Source: Bacteroidales bacterium UBA6244 (GTDB lineage Bacteria; Bacteroidota; Bacteroidia; Bacteroidales; F082). From it: a stretch of 34,838 nucleotides of DNA. The translations under genes were made by a program, and so were the position numbers. The notes beneath the pieces were generated by a model. It was not told where the DNA came from. It worked only from the letters and a program-made list of their open reading frames with translations, and did not search any database. The stretch covers positions 1 through 34,838 of the forward strand of contig DJVY01000197.1 in assembly GCA_002440885.1 (NCBI GenBank), written 5' to 3'. Shown piece after piece: positions 1 to 8,047 of the stretch. Each line of letters opens with the position of its first letter. Positions within the stretch are counted from its first letter, which is position 1.

Positions 1-1628
1 TTGTTTACCACATGCATATGATACGGAACCAGGTGGTAAGCCCGCTTGAAATGAAGGATGGCACTATCCATTTGCCCCGCATTGTAGTATTGAAGTCCGA
101 TATACCAAGCCAGGGGAGTGGTAAATGCATCGATTTGGTAAAAAGGTGATTCTGCTTGACTCAGCAGCTCAATTACCTGATCGGGTTTGTGTTGCATCCG
201 GGCAAGAAGCGCCTGTTTCGTCAGCGATTCGGCCTGAAATCGCATGATCCCAATGAGCAAGATAAACAGCCATAACGGTATAATAATGAGCCCGGTATGC
301 CATTTCTTCATCCGTAAGCGGTTAGCCTGTGAGGAGACAGACTCCCTTTCGCCTGTAATAATGAGCGAAAACATGGCCACAAGCATGATGTTTTGCACGA
401 TACGTTCATGCGGAAAACTGAAGAACGAAAAAATGATATACCCGGTTAAAGCAAAAAGAAGACTAAACCAGAGAAAAGTGGTGGGAGCATCGGTACTGTG
501 TTTTATCCTGCGAATCAGCTTAATGAGGGCTAGCAGAAACATAAACAGGTAAATAAGACCTCCAAAAATTCCCAGCTCACTGGCTACCCAGAGAAAATCA
601 TTATGTGGTCGTTGGTAGTAGGTGATCTGGTTTTCTGAAACTAGTCCGGCATTCCCGAATTTTAAGATTTCGGTTTTCCAATTAGCCAGGCCAACGCCCC
701 AAACCGGTTGTTCTGCTATCATTTGATAGGTACGCTTCCAAAGCTCTATCCTGTCTTTTCCCGATCCGTTATCCGATGCAAAAGAATTAGCCAGGTGTTG
801 TTCGGCCTCCCCTGCATGGGTGAAAAAGAAGAAGAAGGCGATTGAAATAAATAGTGTTACCACCATAGTCAGGACAAGGGTTTTAATCCTTTTCCACATA
901 ATTTGCTTGAAGAGTGAGACAGGCACCCTGTTTGCCCAAAAAACCAAAACCAAAACGAGCGACCCTGCCAGCAGCGCAAGCCATGTGGCCCGGTTTGATA
1001 GCAGCAGAAGCAAGAACAAAGTGAGGGCCGACAGAATTAGATTACCTGTCGATAGCTTCCCTGGATGATTGGTGATAAAACCGTACAGCTGAAACGGAAA
1101 GGTTAAAAACAACACCTGAGCCAACATGTTGCGGTGACCAAAAGCGGTTTTAATTTGGTAGGTGTCTAAGGGGATACTGAGTGGCCCTCGTGCTACCAAA
1201 AGCATTAATTCATAAAGCCCGTAAATGGTGAGTAAACCGCCCAGTATGGCCAGGAAAAGTGTAACCTGAAGTTTAAGTTCCGAAAAGGTATAATTCAACA
1301 AAAGAAAAAACAAGACCAACAAAAACAGTAGATTCTTTACCCATTCAAATAGCGCATCGCTGACCAAAGGTGTCCATAATAAGGAAACCCCAGAAAATAC
1401 AACGAAGGCCAAATAGAGGTTAAACAGGGGATCGGATGGACATAGCCGGTTGGTTTTTTTTGACACCACAAAGACAACAAACAAAACAAGAACCAGCAAT
1501 GTTGTACACAACAAGCGGATGACTAACCCTGCATCGAGGGTGGCCTCGCTAAACAGAAATGGAATGCCCACCAACAAGAAAAACAAGGTAATGCTTTTAA
1601 GGTAAACATTCAGCTTAATTGGTGACAT
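1..1628 (-). CDS. O-antigen ligase/polymerase-like membrane protein (3' end outside window)
   Basis: I translated the minus strand from the ATG at 1628-1626; the frame stays open for about 542 codons to the window edge, so the C-terminus is missing. The product is strongly hydrophobic, with many membrane segments. Around 590-640 it encodes RPHNDFLWVASELGIFGG, the His-Asn...Glu-x-Gly pattern in the periplasmic loop region of the Wzy_C (O-antigen ligase/polymerase) family. The last ~90 residues (roughly 240-1) are soluble and contain a TPR-like stretch (ALLARMQ, then AWYIGLQYYNAGQMDSAILHF), as seen in Bacteroidota members of the family. Such proteins join or polymerise undecaprenyl-linked glycans at the inner membrane. 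Which glycan is involved cannot be told, as no other glycan genes are visible. It is divergent from the STAS gene at 2050 and has a likely -7 box at 1666-1673. Whether it is a ligase or polymerase is undetermined. Confidence 0.85.
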   Translation of the reverse strand, partial: MSPIKLNVYLKSITLFFLLVGIPFLFSEATLDAGLVIRLLCTTLLVLVLFVVFVVSKKTNRLCPSDPLFNLYLAFVVFSGVSLLWTPLVSDALFEWVKNLLFLLVLFFLLLNYTFSELKLQVTLFLAILGGLLTIYGLYELMLLVARGPLSIPLDTYQIKTAFGHRNMLAQVLFLTFPFQLYGFITNHPGKLSTGNLILSALTLFLLLLLSNRATWLALLAGSLVLVLVFWANRVPVSLFKQIMWKRIKTLVLTMVVTLFISIAFFFFFTHAGEAEQHLANSFASDNGSGKDRIELWKRTYQMIAEQPVWGVGLANWKTEILKFGNAGLVSENQITYYQRPHNDFLWVASELGIFGGLIYLFMFLLALIKLIRRIKHSTDAPTTFLWFSLLFALTGYIIFSFFSFPHERIVQNIMLVAMFSLIITGERESVSSQANRLRMKKWHTGLIIIPLWLFILLIGIMRFQAESLTKQALLARMQHKPDQVIELLSQAESPFYQIDAFTTPLAWYIGLQYYNAGQMDSAILHFKRAYHLVPYHMHVVN

Positions 1629-1665
1629 GATGAAAAGTATGTGAAAAAAAATGTTGTTTGGCTGT

Positions 1666-1673
1666 CAAATGTA
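1666..1673 (-). promoter_or_regulatory. Bacteroidota-type -7 box for the O-antigen ligase-like gene
   Basis: On the minus strand the bases read TACATTTG, an exact TAnnTTTG match, 38 bases upstream of the ATG at 1628. No clear TTTG -33 box lies 19-21 bases further upstream. The palindrome TTCCGGAA sits just upstream at 1681-1688. Confidence 0.4.
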
Positions 1674-2011
1674 CCTAAACTTCCGGAACAACAGGTAATT
1701 TTTTTTGAGGACAGTCTGCCCTAGTGCACAACTATCAAAAGCCACAGTAACAAGGTTTGTTTTAATCCCTTAAAACCCTAGTTGATTGTAAATGAAATGT
1801 CACTATTTTGGTTGTATAGTTCACTTATTAAGTAAAGTAGTTTTAAGTGTTAAAGATCAATCACTTTTGTCATCTGTATCACCTTTATGACAAGACTCTA
1901 CCGAGGTTCGAATATTTCGATCCACAATTCAATGTTAATAATCAAAGTACTACTCTTTCCTTTTTTGACAATTACATCAGCTGGATATGTAGAAAGGAGT
2001 TGTTTTTTACT

Positions 2012-2019
2012 TAAATTTG
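2012..2019 (+). promoter_or_regulatory. Possible -7 box for the STAS/kinase/ABC operon
   Basis: TAAATTTG fits TAnnTTTG exactly and would start transcription about 25 bases before the ATG at 2050. A matching -33 TTTG at the normal spacing is absent. If real, it rules out translation from the TTG at 2017, which lies inside the box. Confidence 0.35.
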
Positions 2020-2049
2020 TCGGAGTTCTGTTTTTTGTTCAATAAAATA

Positions 2050-2391
2050 ATGATAAAAATGTTGCAGGTAGATTTTTCATCAACGGCAGGTTATACAGTT
2101 GCTCATGTCATCGGACGTCTCGACACCGTTACAGCAACTGATTTTGAGGGTCAAATGTCAAAATTAATTTCGGAAGGGGTTACCCGGATAATCTTCGATT
2201 GTACCAAACTCGGATATGTGAGCAGCTCCGGGTTGCGTGTCTTTCTGCTGGTGCAGAAACAAATGTCTGCCCTTGGCGGCAAGTTAAAAGTGTGCTGTTT
2301 GCAGCCCTCAATCCGCGAAATATTTGATATATCGGGATTTTCGCAGATATTCTCACTGTTCGACTCCGTTGAGTCGGCTTCGCAACATTGA
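2050..2391 (+). CDS. STAS-domain protein, anti-sigma-factor antagonist (SpoIIAA/RsbV-like)
   Basis: A 113-residue protein consisting of one STAS domain. The strand-helix pattern (VDFSSTAGYTVAHVIGRLD, then IIFDCTKLGYVSSSGLRVF) is that of SpoIIAA and RsbV. In those proteins a serine in the D-S-[ST]-G turn is phosphorylated by a cognate HPK-like kinase; the equivalent here is Ser59 in V-S-S-S-G-L-R, with the usual Asp replaced by Ser. The frame can be read from a TTG at 2017, but I chose ATG 2050 because the TTG overlaps a -7 box and family members begin near here; ATG 2059 is also possible. The likely partner kinase starts 47 bases downstream. Cytoplasmic. Whether the target is a sigma factor is not shown, since none is present. 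Confidence 0.88.
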   Translation: MIKMLQVDFSSTAGYTVAHVIGRLDTVTATDFEGQMSKLISEGVTRIIFDCTKLGYVSSSGLRVFLLVQKQMSALGGKLKVCCLQPSIREIFDISGFSQIFSLFDSVESASQH

Positions 2392-2438
2392 CATACGTTC
2401 TAAAGTGGGTTGCTGTTACTACTAAATGACATAAAATT

Positions 2439-2867
2439 ATGAGCCACCAGACTGAAACAAAAGTTGTTAGTTTAACAAATCGGCTGAATGATCTGGATAA
2501 AATTGCAGGAGCGCTGGAGGATATTGCCGAACTCTGGAGCTTGCCTGTTGACCTGACCATGACCCTGAATCTGGTTATAGAAGAGGCTTTTACCAATGTG
2601 GTGAATTATGCCTTTCAGGATGAGTCAGTTCATGACATTGAACTGGTGATTCAAAAAATCGACAACCGACTGGTTATTAGCCTGAAAGATGATGGAGTAG
2701 CTTACGATCCTACCCTGAACTCCGATCCTGATATTTCTATGTCGGCCAGAGACCGTGAGATTGGTGGTTTAGGCATTTTTCTGATTAAAAAGATGATGGA
2801 CAAGGTGTCGTACGAACGTCGTGGTGAGGCCAACATCCTAACCATGGAGAAATTAATTGCAGATTGA
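2439..2867 (+). CDS. RsbW-like serine kinase / anti-sigma factor (HATPase_c_2)
   Basis: A 142-residue GHKL ATP-binding protein of the RsbW/SpoIIAB type. The N-box is EEAFTNVVNYAF (Glu49, Asn53), the G1 box is DDGVAYDP (84-91) and the G2 glycine motif is GGLGIFL (109-115). It lacks the His phosphorylation domain of two-component kinases and has the full length of stand-alone RsbW proteins. In known systems such proteins phosphorylate a STAS partner on serine and release or capture a target according to the partner's state. The STAS gene immediately upstream (2050-2391) is the obvious partner; the STAS-fused protein at 5889 and the one at 10400 are further candidates. Start ATG 2439 gives a normal N-terminus (MSHQTETKVVSL). 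The target protein is unknown. Confidence 0.9.
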   Translation: MSHQTETKVVSLTNRLNDLDKIAGALEDIAELWSLPVDLTMTLNLVIEEAFTNVVNYAFQDESVHDIELVIQKIDNRLVISLKDDGVAYDPTLNSDPDISMSARDREIGGLGIFLIKKMMDKVSYERRGEANILTMEKLIAD

Positions 2868-2951
2868 CGGGTTAACCCGGCTTTGAGAAAAAAAAGTGGA
2901 GTGTCCGGGGTTGTAATATTCAGATTACCCCAATAAAATAAACCAAATCAC

Positions 2952-5858
2952 ATGAAAAGGATATTGAAAGATTTGTGGCTCATTGTAACGCTTATCGTGG
3001 CCGCCTCGGCGCTCTTGCTTTTTTCTGATTTAGGCCAACGACAAACGGATGAGCCTTTTGAAGAACAGATATACCCCGAAATCGCTATCCTGCAAATTTC
3101 TTCTACTCCACTGCTTGATAACCATGTGGCCGGGGTGATCGATCGTTTGCAGTTGATGGGGAAAGTGGCTCCCGACAAAGCCAATATCACACAATTTAAC
3201 CCTCAGGGCGACCTGACCACCGCCAATACCATGGCCAAAGAATTGGTTAACGGCCCGTATGAGCTGGTGATTACTTCCAGCACACTGGCCTTGCAAACCT
3301 TTGCTCAAGCGAATAAAAATGCAGGGAAATTGCATGTCTTTGGTGCTGTTACCGATCCGATGGGCACAGGCGTTGGCATAACCGGCGTAAACCCCGATCA
3401 GCACCCGGAATACATGGCCGGTGTTGGTACTTTTCAGCCTGTGAGCGAAGCGTTTCGTATCCTCAAGCAAATCAACCCGAAGATCGGAAAAGTAGGTGTT
3501 GTATGGAATCCCGGTGAGCAATGCTCAGAAGCTTGTTTGCTCGAAGCACGTCTTGTATGCGATGAGCTGGGCATCGTCCTGGTGGAGGCTGTGGCTACCA
3601 ACACATCTGAGGTGTCGGAAGCCATCAGGTCGTTGTTGTCGAAAGGGGTGGAGGCCGTGTGGATTGGTGGTGATACGGTGGCCATCGCATCAGCTGCCAT
3701 GATAGTGAATGCCTCCAGGCAGGTGGGTGTGCCTGTTTTTACCAACGATCCGGTTGATGTTAAAACAGGGGCGCTTTTTGGCTTGGGAGCTGATTATTTT
3801 ACCGTGGGACAGCTCACGGGTCAGTTGGCCGGCGAAATCCTTAACGGGAAAAAGCCTGCTGTGTATGGCATCAACAACATCGTCCCTGTACTGCTTAACG
3901 TCAACATGGCTGTGTTGCAGGAGTTGGGAGATTCGTGGCAGCTTACTCCTGAACTACAGGCCCAACTTGGTGAAAACAAAGCTGCTAAAGCAGATGAAAC
4001 ACCTGTAACACTGGATTTCGCCGAACTGGATCAACAGGGCGTGCAGCCTACCATGGCGCAACTGAAGGAAGCCGATCAATACCTGAACCTGAATAGGAAG
4101 ATTGGAAAACCTGCCCGTGTGGCCATCATTAATCTGGTAGAAAATAAGGTGTTGGAGGAGGCTGAAGATGGTGTTCAGGCCGGATTGGAGGCAAGCGGAC
4201 TACGCGCAGGAATCGAATTTGAGGTTGAAAAATACTGCGCTCAGGGTGAAATGGCTCAACTTTCGGCCATCATTGATGCGGTGATCAATGAAAAACCCGA
4301 TGTTATTGTAACGGTCACCACTCCGGCTATGATTGCTATGGCCAACAAGGATACCGAAATTCCGGTGGTGTTTACTGTGGCCAGCGATCCCTACAAACTG
4401 GGTATGTTTAAAAACGGACGTCCTGCCAACATCTGTGGTATTCACGACAATCCACCTGTGGCTGAAGTGCTTAAAATGGCGCGGGCTTACGTTCCAAACA
4501 TGAAGAAAGTAGGAACCATTTATGATGCCGCTCAGATGAATTCTGTTTTGTCGGTAGAAAAGCTCCGTGTGGCCGGGAAGGAGCAAAATATAGAGGTGTT
4601 GGAGGCAACGGCTTCCACGGTTTCCGATTTGAGTATGGGCACACAATCGCTTTTACAAAGAGGGGCAGAGGCCATTATGGTTTCGGCTGATAACCTGGCC
4701 AGCACCGGATTTTCGACCATACACCGGGTGGCTTCATCTGCCGGTGTTCCCATTTTTGCAACCGAACCCCAACTCGTGGAACAAGGAGCAACAGGGGCTT
4801 ATGGCGATAGTTTTTTTGAATGGGGAAAACAGTCTGGAAAACTTGCTGCCAAGGTCATTGCCGGAGTGCCTCCGTCGCAACTGCCTATTGGCGAAACGGA
4901 AAAGAAAGTCAGGATCGATCCTCAAAATAAAGATATAGCGGCAGGCGACAAGCCGAAAAAACCATTCCACCTGAGGCTGGTCCAATACAGCGAAACAGAG
5001 TTCGCCGAGCGTTGTGAGGAGGGGCTGATGGACGGAATTGCCGCAGCAGGTTTAAAGGAAGGAAGAGATTATGTGCTGAAAGCCTACAACGCTCAGGGTG
5101 ACATGTCGACCCTTTCGAGCATCATGACGACTGTTAAATCAGATCGTCCCGACTTGTTGATGGTCATTTCCACCCCTACACTGCAGGCCGCCTTGCGCCA
5201 GGCAGGCAGCGAAACCAACATTGTGTTTACCGGCGTTGGCGACGCTGTGAAAGCAGGCGCGGGAGTTTCCGAAACCGATCACCTTGACCATGTTACAGGC
5301 ATTACCACGCGTTCGCCTTTTAACGGGATGGCCCGGATTATAAGCCAAACCCTGCCGGAAGTCAAGCGTGTAGGGACCTTGTTTACCCCCGGTGAGATCA
5401 ACAGTGTGCTTTACAAAGATTGGTTTGCCACGGCGTTGGCGGTGTATCACATCGAACTTGTGGCCATCGCGGTGAACTCAAGTTCGGAAGTGTCGCAAGC
5501 CGCTATCGAGTTATGTGCCCAGGATATCCAACTCGTCGGCCAGATCGTCGACAACAATACCCGTCCGGCCTTTGCGCTGATTGCACGAAAGGCTGCCGAC
5601 AATGGTCTTCCGGTTTTTGTCTTCGATAGCGACCAGATGCCCGATGGCGGCACACTCTGTCTGGCCCGTGATTATTATGACGCAGGTCTTGAAGCCGCCG
5701 AAAAAGCCGTCAGGGTGCTGCGTGGCGAAAGTCCCGGGAAAATTCCTTTCTCCAATACCAAGTCAGAGAAACTGATTTATAACCCTGTACTTGCCGAAAA
5801 ATACAAACTGGTTATTTCTCCTGAACTGAAGGAAAAATCCGTTGTGTTTAATCCATGA
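2952..5858 (+). CDS. Membrane-anchored substrate-binding protein with three tandem ABC_sub_bind domains
   Basis: A 968-residue protein, about three times the normal length of the COG2984/PF04392 binding proteins (TrpX-like). A membrane segment (residues 8-26, without a lipobox Cys) should anchor it at the outer face of the inner membrane. Three similar periplasmic-binding domains follow: about 43-330, 387-660 and 671-950. Repeat marks line up: QFNPQGDLTTAN, EKYCAQGEMAQLS and KAYNAQGDMSTLS; then KVGVVWNPGEQCSEA, KVGTIYDAAQMNS and RVGTLFTPGEINS. The copies have diverged clearly, so the triplication is old. In this family the protein delivers a small solute, tryptophan in the streptococcal TrpXYZ case, to a BPD_transp_2 permease; here permease and ATPase lie downstream at 7106 and 8040. 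The ligand cannot be read from sequence. Start ATG 2952 follows a normal spacer. Confidence 0.9.
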   Translation: MKRILKDLWLIVTLIVAASALLLFSDLGQRQTDEPFEEQIYPEIAILQISSTPLLDNHVAGVIDRLQLMGKVAPDKANITQFNPQGDLTTANTMAKELVNGPYELVITSSTLALQTFAQANKNAGKLHVFGAVTDPMGTGVGITGVNPDQHPEYMAGVGTFQPVSEAFRILKQINPKIGKVGVVWNPGEQCSEACLLEARLVCDELGIVLVEAVATNTSEVSEAIRSLLSKGVEAVWIGGDTVAIASAAMIVNASRQVGVPVFTNDPVDVKTGALFGLGADYFTVGQLTGQLAGEILNGKKPAVYGINNIVPVLLNVNMAVLQELGDSWQLTPELQAQLGENKAAKADETPVTLDFAELDQQGVQPTMAQLKEADQYLNLNRKIGKPARVAIINLVENKVLEEAEDGVQAGLEASGLRAGIEFEVEKYCAQGEMAQLSAIIDAVINEKPDVIVTVTTPAMIAMANKDTEIPVVFTVASDPYKLGMFKNGRPANICGIHDNPPVAEVLKMARAYVPNMKKVGTIYDAAQMNSVLSVEKLRVAGKEQNIEVLEATASTVSDLSMGTQSLLQRGAEAIMVSADNLASTGFSTIHRVASSAGVPIFATEPQLVEQGATGAYGDSFFEWGKQSGKLAAKVIAGVPPSQLPIGETEKKVRIDPQNKDIAAGDKPKKPFHLRLVQYSETEFAERCEEGLMDGIAAAGLKEGRDYVLKAYNAQGDMSTLSSIMTTVKSDRPDLLMVISTPTLQAALRQAGSETNIVFTGVGDAVKAGAGVSETDHLDHVTGITTRSPFNGMARIISQTLPEVKRVGTLFTPGEINSVLYKDWFATALAVYHIELVAIAVNSSSEVSQAAIELCAQDIQLVGQIVDNNTRPAFALIARKAADNGLPVFVFDSDQMPDGGTLCLARDYYDAGLEAAEKAVRVLRGESPGKIPFSNTKSEKLIYNPVLAEKYKLVISPELKEKSVVFNP

Positions 5859-5888
5859 TAACCTGATTTGTAAAGTAAAAACCATCCC

Positions 5889-7109
5889 ATGAAAATTGAA
5901 GCTGTAAAAACGGAGAATGCACTTTTGATAAAAATCTCAGGCCGCCTTGATGCCTCCTGGTCTGATTATTTTACAGACACCTTTTTGGAATATATCCGAA
6001 ATGGAGAGCATTATCTTGTGATTGATGCCGGGGAGTTAACCTTTTTAAGCTCTGCCGGTATTCGCTCCCTGGTGCGCATAAGCAAAGAACTGAACCGTGT
6101 TAAAGGTCTGTTGCGGTTGATTCAGGCCAACGATTTTGTGACCGGTACCTTACGTATGACAGGTTTTGGCGAGTGGCTTGCCGACGTAGCGCCCGAGGAT
6201 TTGTTGGTCGTTTCCGACGACACAAACGACAAGTCTGAAGATACCGACGTGTTTGTTTTGAAAAAGGACGCCCGGATTGTGGTAGAGGTTGTTTCGGCAT
6301 GGAAGCCTTGGCAGCAGGTAAAAGAAAAGGAGGTGGCAATGCACGAATTTCAGGCTGATTCCTTTGCCCTTGGCATTGGTTCTCCTTACGATAAATTGGC
6401 AGGAAAGGAATCAAAATATGGCGATTTCGTCACTTTTTGCGGACATGTGGTCTATCAAATGCCCGAAGACCGCAGCCGCCCTGATTATCTGATCCCGGTA
6501 GCGGATTTTGTACCCACACTACAAACCATTCAATGCCTGCATGGAAGAGGAGAAATGTCGCATTTGTGGAGGTTCGCCCCTGAAGCGGAAAAAGAAAGAC
6601 AAGGCATCAGCGAGCTGGCATCCAGGGCTTTGGCTATGACAAACGCTGAACAGGCGGCTTTTGTTATCCTGGCTGAAACAGAGGGACTTGTAGGCGCGTA
6701 CATGATACAATCGCCAGGAGCAGAGCAGGCGTTTAAACCCAACGATTTTGTTGAAATGCGGCAGTGGCTTTCGTTCTGCGGTGAGCCGGCCTACACAGGT
6801 GAGCAATCCCTTGTTTTTGGAATCGTTTCCCGTCGCGATAGCCCGGATAACAGCGGATTGCTCGTTCCTTTGGCCTCCAATCCTGGGCTGGCCATGCACG
6901 CCCACGCGGTCATTTTTCCCTATCAGCCGCTGCAAAACGGGGTGTTGGACTTAAAGAATCAAATAGCTAAATTTTTTAACGGACCACCTCCCAAAGGGGT
7001 CATGCACCTGCTGGATGATGACCGGCCAACGTTGGGATTGGGAGAGAGTTTATTTACCCGGGGGGCTATGTGGTGCGCCCCCGTGCAATGGAAGGAGGAA
7101 ACAGTATGA
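5889..7109 (+). CDS. STAS domain fused to an unrecognised ~275-residue domain, inside the ABC operon
   Basis: A 406-residue soluble protein with no signal peptide. Residues 1-105 are a STAS domain (LLIKISGRLDASWSDYF, then VIDAGELTFLSSAGIRSL); Ser55 of L-S-S-A-G-I occupies the phospho-acceptor position of SpoIIAA/RsbV. Residues ~130-406 form a second domain that I do not recognise; visible marks are FALGIGSPYDKLAGK, CGHVVYQMP, LLVPLASNPGLAMHAHAV and a C-terminal GLGESLFTRGAMWCAP. The gene lies between the binding protein and the permease, and its TGA overlaps the permease ATG as ATGA at 7106-7109, so the two are translationally coupled. That suggests a regulatory or structural part of the transporter. 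MlaB, a STAS protein bound to the ABC ATPase MlaF, is a known precedent for a STAS subunit in an ABC complex. It could instead be an output protein of the partner switch. Confidence 0.8.
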   Translation: MKIEAVKTENALLIKISGRLDASWSDYFTDTFLEYIRNGEHYLVIDAGELTFLSSAGIRSLVRISKELNRVKGLLRLIQANDFVTGTLRMTGFGEWLADVAPEDLLVVSDDTNDKSEDTDVFVLKKDARIVVEVVSAWKPWQQVKEKEVAMHEFQADSFALGIGSPYDKLAGKESKYGDFVTFCGHVVYQMPEDRSRPDYLIPVADFVPTLQTIQCLHGRGEMSHLWRFAPEAEKERQGISELASRALAMTNAEQAAFVILAETEGLVGAYMIQSPGAEQAFKPNDFVEMRQWLSFCGEPAYTGEQSLVFGIVSRRDSPDNSGLLVPLASNPGLAMHAHAVIFPYQPLQNGVLDLKNQIAKFFNGPPPKGVMHLLDDDRPTLGLGESLFTRGAMWCAPVQWKEETV

Positions 7110-8047
7110 ACTTAATAATAGGTGCTTTTACCATTGGATTAATTTTGTCCTTGCTTTCGCTGGGCATGCTCATCAGTTTTCGGATGATAAAATTTACCGA
7201 CATTACCGTTGATGGATCTATCACGTTAGGGGCTTCACTTACCGCCGTTTTAATCATGTCCGGCTGGTCGCCCTGGCTGGCCTCGCTCGCCGCCTTTTTG
7301 GCCGGGATGGTAGCCGGCTCGCTGACAGGTATATTGTACACGAGGTTTAAAATTCAGGAAATTCTGGCCGGTATTCTGATGATGACGGCTTTGTATTCCA
7401 TCAACCTGCGGATTATGGGGCGAAGCAATATCCCCTTGCTCGACACAGATACCGTTTCTGAATGGCCTGAACAACTGCTTTTTAATTTTGCGGCAGGCGA
7501 AAACAGAATACCTGTTTTTGGCTGGCCTGTATCACTGATTGATTTGTCGGTGCTCATCACCAGCATCATTTTCGTTGCAGTGATCGGCTATTTGCTCTAC
7601 CGTTTCTTGCTTACCCATTTTGGCACGGCGCTTCGGGCCACGGGCAATAATGTACAGATGGTTCGCGCGCAAGGGATTAACAACAACAAAATGATCATCT
7701 TCGGGTTGGCACTTTCCAACGGGTTGGTGGCCTTGTCGGGTGCTTTGTTAGCACAATATCAGGGTTTTGCCGATGTACAGATGGGTATTGGTATGATGGT
7801 TTGGGGGCTGGCCAGCATCATCATCGGGGAGGCTTTAGTCGGGAAATCGGGCATCGGCGTAACCATAACAGGAGCAATTTTAGGGACTATTCTTTTCCGC
7901 TTGCTCATAGCCATTGCCTTGCGTTGGGGATTAAACCCGAACGACCTGAAACTGGTGACGGCCATATTTGTTTTTGCCGCACTGGTAGCGCCACTGGTGT
8001 TTAAATCGTTTCATAAGAAATTCCAAAAAAAGTCGAATCATGCTTAA
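7106..8047 (+). CDS. ABC transporter permease (TrpY-like, BPD_transp_2)
   Basis: A 313-residue integral membrane protein with about eight hydrophobic segments, matching the COG4120 permeases that accompany COG2984 binding proteins. Typical stretches are KFTDITVDGSITLGA near the N-terminus, the loop FGTALRATGNNVQMVRAQGI and MMVWGLASIIIGEALVGK near the C-terminus. The ATG at 7106 was chosen because it is preceded by GGAGGAAAC (7091-7099) and forms an ATGA overlap with the STAS-fused gene; in-frame GTG 7070 and ATG 7088 are less likely. It overlaps the ATPase gene by eight bases. It should form the inner-membrane channel for the solute captured by the three-domain binding protein. Only one permease gene is present, so a homodimer is expected. 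Confidence 0.92.
   Translation: MNLIIGAFTIGLILSLLSLGMLISFRMIKFTDITVDGSITLGASLTAVLIMSGWSPWLASLAAFLAGMVAGSLTGILYTRFKIQEILAGILMMTALYSINLRIMGRSNIPLLDTDTVSEWPEQLLFNFAAGENRIPVFGWPVSLIDLSVLITSIIFVAVIGYLLYRFLLTHFGTALRATGNNVQMVRAQGINNNKMIIFGLALSNGLVALSGALLAQYQGFADVQMGIGMMVWGLASIIIGEALVGKSGIGVTITGAILGTILFRLLIAIALRWGLNPNDLKLVTAIFVFAALVAPLVFKSFHKKFQKKSNHA

Larger units (their letters stand above)
1629..2049. other. Divergent intergenic region
   Basis: This AT-rich 421-base gap separates the leftward ligase-like gene from the rightward STAS/ABC operon. I see no coding frame of substance. It carries the leftward -7 box at 1666-1673 and a possible rightward one at 2012-2019. A purine-rich AAAGGAG at 1994-2000 resembles a ribosome binding site, but only the TTG at 2017 follows it, about 17 bases away. 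Confidence 0.6.

Noticed and set aside
244..1068. Rightward frames at 244-552 and 820-1068
   Set aside because: They are antisense to the open O-antigen ligase-like frame, which has clear family motifs.
2017..2049. TTG at 2017 as start of the STAS gene, which would add 11 residues
   Set aside because: It overlaps a TAnnTTTG box and the extra residues are not part of the STAS fold; ATG 2050 fits better.
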